From assembly GCF_005843985.1 (NCBI RefSeq), contig NZ_CP040463.1:541001-605000 (forward strand): a stretch of 64,000 nt of DNA, written 5' to 3'. Origin of the DNA: Caminibacter mediatlanticus TB-2. GTDB lineage: Bacteria > Campylobacterota > Campylobacteria > Campylobacterales > Nautiliaceae. Numbering within the stretch: position 1 is the stretch's first letter; every line of letters begins with the position of its first letter. The translations under genes were made by a program, and so were the position numbers. Below the pieces are notes generated by a model. It ran no database searches, was not told the origin of the DNA, and saw only the letters and a program-made list of their open reading frames with translations. Positions 27,797 through 34,709 of this stretch are shown here, piece after piece.

Positions 27797-28750
27797 ATGA
27801 AAAAGATTACTAATTTAAAAGAATTTGCTTGTACTCCTGATAGATTTCAAGGTGGGCATAGATTATGCCCTGGATGTGCTCATAGTATGATTGTTAGAGA
27901 AGTTGTAAATGCAACTGATGATGATTTAGTTATATCAACTGCTACTGGATGTTTAGAAGTATGTAGTGCAATTTATCCTTATACATCTTGGGATGTAAGT
28001 TGGATTCATATTGGATTTGAAAATGCAGGAGCTGCAATTGCTGGTGCTGAGGCAATGCATAGTGCATTAAGTAGAAAAGGTAAATTATTTAATGATGATA
28101 GAAAAGTTAAATTTGTAGCATTTGGTGGTGATGGTGGAACTTATGATATTGGGTTTCAATCATTAAGTGGTGCGGTTGAGAGAGGTCACGACTTTTTATA
28201 TGTATGTCTTGATAATGAAAACTATGCAAATACAGGAGGACAGAGAAGTTCCGCTACTCCACTTGGAGCTCATACATCAACTACTCCAAGAGGAAGAGTT
28301 TCATATGGTGAAAAACAAAAGAAAAAAGATTTAACTATGATTATGGCAGCACATGGATGTCCATATGTTGCAACAGCAATTCCATCTACAAAACATTGGA
28401 AAGATTTAGCACAAAAAGCAGCAAAAGCTCTTGAAACAGTAGGACCAACATTTATTAATGCACTAAGTCCATGTACTACTGAGTGGAAATTCAAACCAGA
28501 AGAGACAACTGAAATTTCAGATTTAGCAGTTGAGACTTGTGCATTTCCTTTATATGAAATAGAAGATGGGTATAAACTAAGAATTACATATAGACCAAAA
28601 GATAAACTTCCAATAGAAGAATATTTAAGCAGACAAGGAAGATTTTCTCATTTATTTAAACCTGAAAACAAATGGATTATTAAAGAGTGGCAAAAACAAG
28701 TTGATGAATATTGGGATTATCTACAAAGAAGAGAAGAGGCAGGAGTTTAG
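27797..28750 (+). CDS. porB: Pyruvate:ferredoxin oxidoreductase, beta (TPP-binding) subunit
   Basis: 317 residues. CPGCAHSM and other cysteines for the proximal 4Fe-4S cluster, the TPP motif GGDGGTYDIGFQSLSGA, and NENYANTGGQRS are present. Last por gene; its stop codon lies in the loop of a terminator hairpin at 28734-28766. Confidence 0.93.
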   Translation: MKKITNLKEFACTPDRFQGGHRLCPGCAHSMIVREVVNATDDDLVISTATGCLEVCSAIYPYTSWDVSWIHIGFENAGAAIAGAEAMHSALSRKGKLFNDDRKVKFVAFGGDGGTYDIGFQSLSGAVERGHDFLYVCLDNENYANTGGQRSSATPLGAHTSTTPRGRVSYGEKQKKKDLTMIMAAHGCPYVATAIPSTKHWKDLAQKAAKALETVGPTFINALSPCTTEWKFKPEETTEISDLAVETCAFPLYEIEDGYKLRITYRPKDKLPIEEYLSRQGRFSHLFKPENKWIIKEWQKQVDEYWDYLQRREEAGV

Positions 28751-28766
28751 TTTGCCTCTTTTTTTT
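28734..28766 (+). terminator. Rho-independent terminator of the por operon
   Basis: AAGAGGCA (28734-28741) pairs over eight bases with TGCCTCTT (28753-28760), loop of 11, followed by six or more T. The last codons of porB form the left arm and the TAG stop lies in the loop. Confidence 0.75.
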
Positions 28767-29117
28767 CTTAATAATGTATTGATAGAATATAAATGGAGTC
28801 AGTGGTTTTATTTTAAAAATATTGATTTAATTTCAAATATCGAAAATAAAGAAGGTGTATGGGTAATAAGAGATAATAATAAAAAAATTTTATATATAGG
28901 TTATAGTAAAAGGTTAAAGAATAGAATTATTAATCAATTTTATTATGGCAAAGGAAAACACTCAACAAGAGATAGAATGATAAAAAATAATGTAAATTTT
29001 GATGAATTAGAGTTTAAATTTACTTATATAGATAAATATATAGAGTTGAAAAAAAATTTATTAATAACTTATCAAAAAGTTTTTAAAAAATTACCAAAGT
29101 ATATGAAAAAAGCTTAA
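28752..29117 (+). CDS. GIY-YIG-like small protein
   Basis: About 121 residues from TTG 28752, which has AGGAG six bases upstream but lies inside the por terminator; TTG 28779 is the alternative. The domain EGVWVIRDNNKKILYIGYSKRLKNRIINQF resembles GIY-YIG nucleases (GVW and YIG strands, then an arginine-bearing helix), followed by FKFTYI and an ELKKNLLITYQ helix in place of the usual glutamate region. Nuclease activity is uncertain. Its stop shares TTAA with that of corA. Confidence 0.55.
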   Translation: MPLFFLNNVLIEYKWSQWFYFKNIDLISNIENKEGVWVIRDNNKKILYIGYSKRLKNRIINQFYYGKGKHSTRDRMIKNNVNFDELEFKFTYIDKYIELKKNLLITYQKVFKKLPKYMKKA

Positions 29118-30046
29118 ATCCACTTTTTCTTTTTAAGCCAAATAAAAATTCCCCCAGCAATTGTAATATTGATAAACCATACCATTAAGTAACCATACTT
29201 CCAATCAAGTTCTGGCATATATTTAAAATTCATTCCATAATTTCCAACAACGAATGTTAGTGGTAAAAAGATTAATGAAATAGCAGCAAGTCTTTGCATT
29301 GCTTTGTTCATTCTTGTTGAAAGAATACCCATATGTAAGTTTAGCAAATAACCTGTCCTATCAAGTAGTGTTCTTGATTCGTTAATTAAATATTTTAAGT
29401 GTTCATTAATATCAATAAATTCATATTTTAATTTTTTCTTAATTGTTGGAGGGAATTTATTATAGGCTTTATTTATTACATCTTTTTCTTGGATTGTAAC
29501 TTTTGAAATTCTATTTAGAGTTCTTCTTGCATAGTAAATATCTTTTTGTAATTCATCTTCTTCAATACTTTCATGAAAAATATTATCTTCTAAATCTTCT
29601 AATGCTTCATCGATAACATCAATAATTAAAATTGTATTATCTACTAAAATATCTGCTATTAGATATGTAACATATTCAAACTCTTGGTTTTTATATCTTT
29701 TTTCAAATTTTTTAGCAATTTCAGTAATTATTTCTTTTTCTTCTGTTAATACAAAAAATTTATTTTCTGTTATAATAATTACTACATTGTAATCATCATA
29801 AAGTAATTTTTCTTCTTCATCAAAAGTAATATATTTTAAAATTATTAATTTAAATTTTTCTGTTTCTTCATATGTTATTGATTGTTCTTCATTTTGAATA
29901 TCTTCAATAAAACTTTCAGGAAATCCATGATTTAATAGCCATTTTATTATTTTTTCATTTTTAACTGTTGAGAAGATAATTTGTTTTTCGTTATCTAAAA
30001 GTTCAATTTTTTGAGCTTTTTTTAATTCATTAGTAAAGATAAACAT
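29114..30046 (-). CDS. corA: CorA-family Mg2+/Co2+ transporter
   Basis: 310 residues. A large cytoplasmic N-terminal domain of strands and helices is followed by two C-terminal membrane helices (~250-270, ~283-303), with YGMNFKYMPEL between them carrying the GMN selectivity motif. Forms a pentameric Mg2+ channel in the family. The mRNA leader (30047-30115) can fold in two competing ways, one hiding the GGAGG ribosome site. Confidence 0.92.
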   Translation of the reverse strand: MFIFTNELKKAQKIELLDNEKQIIFSTVKNEKIIKWLLNHGFPESFIEDIQNEEQSITYEETEKFKLIILKYITFDEEEKLLYDDYNVVIIITENKFFVLTEEKEIITEIAKKFEKRYKNQEFEYVTYLIADILVDNTILIIDVIDEALEDLEDNIFHESIEEDELQKDIYYARRTLNRISKVTIQEKDVINKAYNKFPPTIKKKLKYEFIDINEHLKYLINESRTLLDRTGYLLNLHMGILSTRMNKAMQRLAAISLIFLPLTFVVGNYGMNFKYMPELDWKYGYLMVWFINITIAGGIFIWLKKKKWI

Positions 30047-30115
30047 TTTACCTCCTTAAAGGAGGTTGCAGGGGCTAAAAATTTATGCAAATTTATAGCC
30101 TCTACAACCTTTTTG
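30047..30115 (-). promoter_or_regulatory. Structured leader of corA with sequestered ribosome site
   Basis: Minus-strand RNA: a ~21-bp imperfect hairpin from 30110 to 30063 with a 4-base ATGC/GCAT loop is followed by a second hairpin at 30066-30050, ACCTCCT/AGGAGGT, which pairs the corA GGAGG. The two share bases 30063-30066, so they compete. On the plus strand the big hairpin ends in five T and could also act as a terminator for antisense transcription. Confidence 0.6.
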
Positions 30116-30148
30116 CAATTATAACAAAAGAAAGAAAAAAAAAATATA

Positions 30149-30619
30149 TTATTTAAGAGTTATTGTATATTCCCAAATCCCATGAAGATTACATCCTTCT
30201 CTTGCAGTTAATTTTTTAACACCGTCAAGTTTTACTTTATATGCTGCATACCCCATTGCTTTTCCTGGTTCAAAAATTGTTCTTGCAACTAATTTTCCAT
30301 CAGCATCAAGTTCTATAAAATCAATCCAGTGACTCTCAGTACTTGGATGTATAATTCCTTGTTGGCCGATAGTGATTTCAACTAAGGTATAACCATTTTT
30401 ATCTTTTGGACCTATTTTGATTTCTGGTGTATGTTTAAGTTCACCTTTTGTAGGATTTTTAGAATCTTTTATTTTCATAAAGTTCCTGTTAATTATTTTT
30501 GAGTTGTATTTTTGATATACATCAGTGTTTTTTTCTGATTGCATTGCACTAACTGGTACAACACTTGATGCTATTAAACCTAAAACCCCTAATCTTTTTA
30601 ATGCGTCTCTTCTTTTCAT
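30149..30619 (-). CDS. Superoxide reductase (neelaredoxin-like) with Tat signal
   Basis: 156 residues. The N-terminus MKRRDALKRLG is a twin-arginine-type signal followed by a hydrophobic stretch, predicting folded export to the periplasm. The mature part has the iron-site ligands of superoxide reductases: KHTPEI, IHPSTESHWIDFIEL and CNLHGIWE. No desulforedoxin-type rubredoxin domain is present. Reduces superoxide to peroxide without releasing oxygen. The IS copy lies just upstream of its promoter region; a GATAAT-like -10 and AAAGGAT remain intact. Confidence 0.82.
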   Translation of the reverse strand: MKRRDALKRLGVLGLIASSVVPVSAMQSEKNTDVYQKYNSKIINRNFMKIKDSKNPTKGELKHTPEIKIGPKDKNGYTLVEITIGQQGIIHPSTESHWIDFIELDADGKLVARTIFEPGKAMGYAAYKVKLDGVKKLTAREGCNLHGIWEYTITLK

Positions 30620-30674
30620 CTTTCATCCTTTTTTATATTATCATATCTAATAAAGAGGAAAAAGTAAAATAAAA

Positions 30675-30682
30675 AGAGTTAT
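30675..30682 (+). repeat. Target-site duplication, left copy
   Basis: AGAGTTAT immediately outside the left inverted repeat, identical to 31367-31374. Confidence 0.85.
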
Positions 30683-30736
30683 GGCACTGACCTAAAAGGG
30701 AACAAAAGTTGCTTCATAGTAAAAAAAGGTTTTTAA

Positions 30737-30895
30737 ATGAAAAGACGAACTTATAAAAGGATGACAAAAGAAGAAATAGAATTAATTTTTAAACTTTATG
30801 AAGAGAAAATGGAATTAAGGAAGATAGCAAGAGTATTAGGAAGAAGTTTATCTTCAATACAATATCAGTTGAGAAAAAAAAATGAAAATGTATAA
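30737..30895 (+). CDS. IS orfA: helix-turn-helix protein (InsA-like)
   Basis: 52 residues. EEIELIFKLYEEKMELRKIARVLGRSLSSIQYQLRKK is a resolvase/Fis-type helix-turn-helix likely to bind the inverted repeats. Shorter than IS1 InsA (91) and lacking its zinc-finger cysteines. The end of the ORF runs through nine A (30874-30882) and overlaps orfB. Confidence 0.7.
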   Translation: MKRRTYKRMTKEEIELIFKLYEEKMELRKIARVLGRSLSSIQYQLRKKNENV

Positions 30896-31349
30896 AGAAT
30901 TATATAACGAATTTTTAGCAATATTAAAAAAAACTCCAATAGTATTTTCATATCTTTGTTTAGACGAATTATATACTTTTTATCGTAAAAAGGATAACAG
31001 GGTATATGTATGGAGTGCAGTAGGAGTTACAAAAACAGGAAGAAAATTTTATTTTTATTTTTTATCAAAAAAGAAAAATATTGATAGTTTATTATCATTT
31101 AATTTTGATTTACCAAAAGTAGAAAAATATTATACAGATGGACATTTTGCATATTCGAATGTATATGGGGATAAAGCAAGTCAAAAAAAATCAAAATATA
31201 CAAATTTAGTTGAGAACTTAAATTCTCAAATGAGAGATAAAATCTCATATCTTGTTAGAAAAACTAAAGCTCATGCTAAGTCTTTTGATTGGTTAGATAA
31301 TAGACTTGCTATGTTTTTCTTTAATCTTAATTTAAAAGGTAATAAATAA
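30882..31349 (+). CDS. IS orfB: IS1-type DDE transposase domain
   Basis: 155 residues. Candidate catalytic residues are D28 (LDEL), D86 (YTDGHFAY) and E111 (LVENLNSQMRDK), with the helical ending KSKYTNLVENLNSQM...AKSFDWLDNRLAMFFFN typical of IS1 InsB. Relative to orfA this frame is reached by +1 (or -2), not the -1 of classic IS1; a stop at 30870 bounds it upstream. Product probably needs slippage on the A9 run to join orfA. Confidence 0.75.
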   Translation: MKMYKELYNEFLAILKKTPIVFSYLCLDELYTFYRKKDNRVYVWSAVGVTKTGRKFYFYFLSKKKNIDSLLSFNFDLPKVEKYYTDGHFAYSNVYGDKASQKKSKYTNLVENLNSQMRDKISYLVRKTKAHAKSFDWLDNRLAMFFFNLNLKGNK

Positions 31350-31366
31350 TGTTTTAGGTCAGTGCC

Positions 31367-31374
31367 AGAGTTAT
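31367..31374 (+). repeat. Target-site duplication, right copy
   Basis: AGAGTTAT immediately outside the right inverted repeat; it forms one arm of the luxS terminator hairpin. Confidence 0.85.
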
Positions 31375-31394
31375 TTATAATTTAAATAACTTTT
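31369..31394 (-). terminator. luxS terminator hairpin, separated from its U-tract by the IS
   Basis: AGTTATTTA/TAAATAACT form a 9-bp stem directly after luxS. Joining the sequences that flank the IS restores CTTTTTATTTT right after the stem on the minus strand, a normal terminator tail now displaced by 692 bases. Confidence 0.6.
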
Positions 31395-31396
31395 AG

Positions 31397-31930
31397 TTAT
31401 CTACCTATTATTTTGATTTTATTTTTATCGACATTACAACTATTTTCAATTTTATTTAAATTAATATTTAACTTTTCATTATCCATTACAACAATCTCAT
31501 TATTCAAAATATGTTTTGCTACTTTTTTTGCTCCATCTAACGAATGCATATAGGAACTTCCACATTGATAAATATTTGCTTCCGGAATTGTATTTGTATC
31601 AATAATGTTTTGCATAGATTTTTTAAAAGCTTCAATTATTTCTTCATTTTTGGGCTCTCCAATAACACTCATATAAAATCCAGTTCTACATCCCATAGGA
31701 GAGATATCGATAATTTCATAATTTGGCAAATTTTCTCTCATATATCCTGCAAATAAATGTTCAAGTGTATGCATTGCTTTTTCATCTATAATTTCTTTAT
31801 TTGGTTTAGCAAATCTTAAATCATAAACTGTTATAACATCACCTTTTGGTGTTTTCATTTTTTTTGCTATTCTTATAGCAGGTGCTGGCATTTTAACATG
31901 GTCTACTAAAAAACTATCAAGAATTGGCAT
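31397..31930 (-). CDS. luxS: LuxS: S-ribosylhomocysteine lyase
   Basis: 177 residues. Metal ligands H54 and H58 (HTLEH), general base E57, catalytic C81 (GCRTGFY) and third ligand C123 (CGSSYMHS) are in place. Cleaves S-ribosylhomocysteine to homocysteine and DPD, the precursor of AI-2, in the activated-methyl cycle. The C-terminal ~25 residues are low in conservation. Stands alone, convergent with the IS transposase. Confidence 0.94.
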   Translation of the reverse strand: MPILDSFLVDHVKMPAPAIRIAKKMKTPKGDVITVYDLRFAKPNKEIIDEKAMHTLEHLFAGYMRENLPNYEIIDISPMGCRTGFYMSVIGEPKNEEIIEAFKKSMQNIIDTNTIPEANIYQCGSSYMHSLDGAKKVAKHILNNEIVVMDNEKLNINLNKIENSCNVDKNKIKIIGR

Positions 31931-31992
31931 AATTTTTCCTTTTTTTAAGTAAATTTTATTATTAGTTAATAGAATTTTATCATAAAATATAG

Positions 31993-31998
31993 TAAAAT
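31993..31998 (+). promoter_or_regulatory. Candidate -10 box of rpsB promoter
   Basis: TAAAAT preceded by AT-rich sequence; transcription from ~32004 would start just before the structured leader. Confidence 0.4.
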
Positions 31999-32003
31999 TT
32001 CAT

Positions 32004-32108
32004 TTCATTCCTCACCTCTCAATCCTTGGACGGGTTGCAAGCATTTGCTTGTTAATGGGGAGGGAGGCTAAACCCAATCCAAGATAAAAAATAATTCAAG
32101 GAGAACAA
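32004..32108 (+). promoter_or_regulatory. Structured rpsB leader (candidate S2 autoregulatory element)
   Basis: A G+C-rich island in an AT-rich surround. Stem 1: CTTGGA-C-GGGTT (32025-32036) with AACCC-AA-TCCAAG (32071-32083). Inner hairpin CAAGC/GCTTG (32038-32042/32047-32051) with tetraloop ATTT. GAGGGAGG (32060-32067) in the loop can pair with CCTCACCTC (32010-32018) upstream of stem 1, giving a pseudoknot. E. coli S2 represses rpsB through a folded leader, so the role is plausible. Confidence 0.6.
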
Positions 32109-32951
32109 ATGGCGTGTAATGTAACTATGAAAGATTTATTAGAGTGTGGTGTTCATTTTGGTCATCAAAAGAGAAGATGGAATCCAAAAATGAAAAAATA
32201 TATTTTTGGTGTTAGAAAAAATATTTATATTATTGATTTACAAAAAACTTTAAGACATTTAAAATATGCTTGTAATGTAGTAAGAGATGCAGCAGCAGAA
32301 GGTAAAACAATTCTTTTTGTTGGGACTAAAAAACAAGCAGTTGATGCAATTAAAGAGCATGCAGAAAGATGTGGTATGCCTTATGTAAACCACAGATGGC
32401 TTGGTGGTATGCTTACAAACTTCAAAACAATTCAAAAATCTATTAGAAAATTAGAAATTATTGAAAAAATGCAAGAGAGCGGTCAAGTAAATCTTTTAAC
32501 TAAAAAAGAAAGATTAATTTTAGAAAGAAGAAGAGCTAAACTTGAAAGAGTTCTTGGTGGAATTAGAAATATGAAAAAAATTCCTGATATGCTATTTATT
32601 ATTGATACTGTAAAAGAAAAAATAGCAGTACAAGAAGCAAATAAACTTGGTCTTCCAATTGTAGCACCAGTTGATACAAACTGCGACCCAGATTTAATTG
32701 ATTATCCAATTCCAGGAAATGATGATGCTATTAGAAGTGTAAACCTTTTCTGTAAAACAATGGCTGATGCGATTATTGAAGGTAAAGAAATGGCTGAGAG
32801 TGCACCAGAAGAAGCACCTATTACTGAAGAAGAAATGAATCAAGAAATTAAAGAAATTAAAGAAGAAGCTGCAAACGAAGAAAAAAGCGAAGAAGAAATC
32901 AAAGAAGAAATAGAAGATATTAAAAAAGAAGAAATTAAAGAGGAGGCGTAA
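32109..32951 (+). CDS. rpsB: RpsB: 30S ribosomal protein S2
   Basis: 280 residues. The core (1 to ~225) is standard S2: [67 protein letters not shown]. Beyond ~230 a 50-residue tail rich in E, K and I ([25 protein letters not shown]) extends the protein; such a long acidic coiled-coil-like tail is not part of the usual fold. Cotranscribed with tsf one base downstream. Confidence 0.95.
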   Translation: MACNVTMKDLLECGVHFGHQKRRWNPKMKKYIFGVRKNIYIIDLQKTLRHLKYACNVVRDAAAEGKTILFVGTKKQAVDAIKEHAERCGMPYVNHRWLGGMLTNFKTIQKSIRKLEIIEKMQESGQVNLLTKKERLILERRRAKLERVLGGIRNMKKIPDMLFIIDTVKEKIAVQEANKLGLPIVAPVDTNCDPDLIDYPIPGNDDAIRSVNLFCKTMADAIIEGKEMAESAPEEAPITEEEMNQEIKEIKEEAANEEKSEEEIKEEIEDIKKEEIKEEA

Positions 32952-32952
32952 A

Positions 32953-33876
32953 ATGGCAAATATTACAGCAGCAATGGTAAAAGCTCTTAGAGAAAAAACT
33001 GGTGCTGGAATGATGGATTGTAAAAAAGCATTAGTTGAAGCAAATGGAGATGAAGAAAAAGCAATTGAAATTTTAAGAAAAAAAGGTCTCTCAAAAGCTG
33101 CTAAAAAAGCAGATAGAAATGCTGCTGAGGGAAGAGTTGAAATTTATATTACTCCTGATTACAAAAAAGGAAGTATTGTAGAAGTTAATTGTGAAACAGA
33201 CTTCGTTGCTAAAACTGATGAGTTTGTAGAGTTTGTAAGTGAGACTGTAAAAGTTATTAATACAAATGATATTAATGATGTTGAGAGTTTAAATAAGGCA
33301 CCATTTGGTGAAGGGACTTTTGAAGAAGAGTTAAAAGTTAAAATTGCAAAAATTGGAGAAAATATTGTTGTTAGAAGAATGGCAACAATTAAAGCACCTG
33401 AAAATGGAATTGTAAATGGATATATTCATGCTGGTGGAAAAGTAGGTGTTTTAGTTGCAGCAGCTTGTGATAAACCTGAAACTTGCGAAGCAATTAAAGA
33501 TACTTTAAGAGATATTGCTATGCATATTGCAGCAATGAAACCACAATATTTATCACCTGAGAGTGTTCCAGCTGATGTAATTGAAAAAGAAAAAGAAATT
33601 GCAAAAGCTCAACTTCTAAAAGAAGGAAAACCTGAAAATATCATTGATAAAATTATTCCTGGAAAAATTAAAAAAGTATTCCAAGAAATTTGTGCAACAG
33701 AACAAGAATATGTAAAAGCTGAAAATAAAGAAACAGTTGCCGAGGCTCTTGAAAAAGCAGCAAAAAAAGTAGGTGGAAGTGCAAAACTTGTTGACTTTGT
33801 AAGATTTGAAGTTGGAGAAGGTTTAGTTAAAAACGCTTGCAGTATGGCTGATGAAGTAGCTGCTGCTTTAAAATAA
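32953..33876 (+). CDS. tsf: Tsf: elongation factor Ts
   Basis: 307 residues. MVKALREKTGAGMMDCKKAL opening and the EVNCETDFVAKTDEF motif that contacts EF-Tu are conserved. C-terminal coiled coil and dimerisation region present. Length is larger than E. coli EF-Ts (283) but normal for this phylum. AGGAGG precedes the ATG. No clear terminator hairpin follows. Confidence 0.95.
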   Translation: MANITAAMVKALREKTGAGMMDCKKALVEANGDEEKAIEILRKKGLSKAAKKADRNAAEGRVEIYITPDYKKGSIVEVNCETDFVAKTDEFVEFVSETVKVINTNDINDVESLNKAPFGEGTFEEELKVKIAKIGENIVVRRMATIKAPENGIVNGYIHAGGKVGVLVAAACDKPETCEAIKDTLRDIAMHIAAMKPQYLSPESVPADVIEKEKEIAKAQLLKEGKPENIIDKIIPGKIKKVFQEICATEQEYVKAENKETVAEALEKAAKKVGGSAKLVDFVRFEVGEGLVKNACSMADEVAAALK

Positions 33877-33944
33877 TCTTCTTTTCTTCTTTTTTTTAAA
33901 TTATTAATTCAAAACTCTTCATAATTCTAATTCATAATATTTGT

Positions 33945-33950
33945 TATAAT
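33945..33950 (+). promoter_or_regulatory. Candidate -10 box for the ABC ATPase gene
   Basis: TATAAT followed by TTTGCAAAAAGG and ATG 33968 (17-base spacing). Confidence 0.5.
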
Positions 33951-33967
33951 TTTGCAAAAAGGCTATT

Positions 33968-34624
33968 ATGTTAAAAGCGATTAACTTATCTCATTCATTT
34001 GATTATTTACTTTTTGAAAATGTTAATTTAGAAGTAAATAAAAAAGAAAAAATTGCAATAGTTGGTAGTAGCGGTAGTGGAAAATCCACTCTTCTTCATA
34101 TTTTATCTACTTTTTTAAAACCAAAAAGTGGTGAAGTTTTTATAGAAAATAAAAATATCTATTCTTTAAAAGAAAAAGAGTTAATAGAAATTAGAAGAAA
34201 AGAAATAGGAATTATTTTTCAATTTCATTATCTTTTTAATACATTTAGTGCACTTGAAAATTTAGAGGTTGCTGCACTTCTTAGTGAAAAAGAGATAGAT
34301 TTTAACTTACTTAAAAGATTAAAAATTGATAATGTCATTTATCAAAATATACAAACTCTCTCAGGAGGTCAGCAACAAAGAGTAAGTATTGCAAGAGTTT
34401 TAACAAAAAAACCTAAAATTATTTTTGCAGATGAACCAACCGGAAATTTAGATAAAGAAAATGCAAATGAAGTTATAGAGGTTTTATTTGAATATTGCGA
34501 AGAAAATGAAGCTTCTTTAATTACGGTAACTCATGATTTAGAAATAGCAAAAAAATTTGACAAAGTATATTTATTAAAAGATAAAAAACTTATACTAATG
34601 GAAAATGGAAAATGGACAATGTAA
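33968..34624 (+). CDS. LolD-type ABC transporter ATP-binding protein
   Basis: 218 residues. Walker A GSSGSGKST, signature LSGGQQQRVSIARVL, Walker B IIFADEPTGNLD. Closest in look to LolD/MacB-type ATPases (lipoprotein release or FtsE-like), which pair with FtsX-fold permeases; no permease is adjacent. A gene of this type lies between tsf and fliR in Campylobacter too. The last eight residues (MENGKWTM) are encoded by heptad repeat F and look acquired. Confidence 0.82.
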   Translation: MLKAINLSHSFDYLLFENVNLEVNKKEKIAIVGSSGSGKSTLLHILSTFLKPKSGEVFIENKNIYSLKEKELIEIRRKEIGIIFQFHYLFNTFSALENLEVAALLSEKEIDFNLLKRLKIDNVIYQNIQTLSGGQQQRVSIARVLTKKPKIIFADEPTGNLDKENANEVIEVLFEYCEENEASLITVTHDLEIAKKFDKVYLLKDKKLILMENGKWTM

Positions 34625-34640
34625 AATGATGAAAAGTATT
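34597..34640 (+). repeat. Heptanucleotide repeat, copy F
   Basis: AATGGAA, AATGGAA, AATGGAC, AATGTAA, then AATGATGAAAAGTATT. It supplies the stop codon of the ABC ATPase gene. The trailing segment matches copy B. Confidence 0.7.
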
Positions 34641-34709
34641 GAAATAATTAAAGTTTTAAATATTTTTAATGTAAGTAACTTATTTGAAATTGATATTATA
34701 AGGTAATAA

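Larger units (their letters stand above)
30683..31366 (+). mobile_element. IS1-family-like insertion sequence, complete
   Basis: 684 bases bounded by perfect 15-base inverted repeats (GGCACTGACCTAAAA at 30683-30697 and its complement at 31352-31366) and 8-base target duplications. It contains two overlapping ORFs, the second with an IS1 InsB-like DDE core. IS1 family members duplicate 8-10 bases, which fits. Intact ends and duplications suggest a recent insertion. No close family name can be assigned without a search. Confidence 0.85.

Noticed and set aside
33880-33935. Seventh heptad copy upstream of the ABC ATPase (complement of AATTAGAATTATGAA-like units)
   Set aside because: Looks related in style but the units are degenerate and lack the GG core, so I did not count it.
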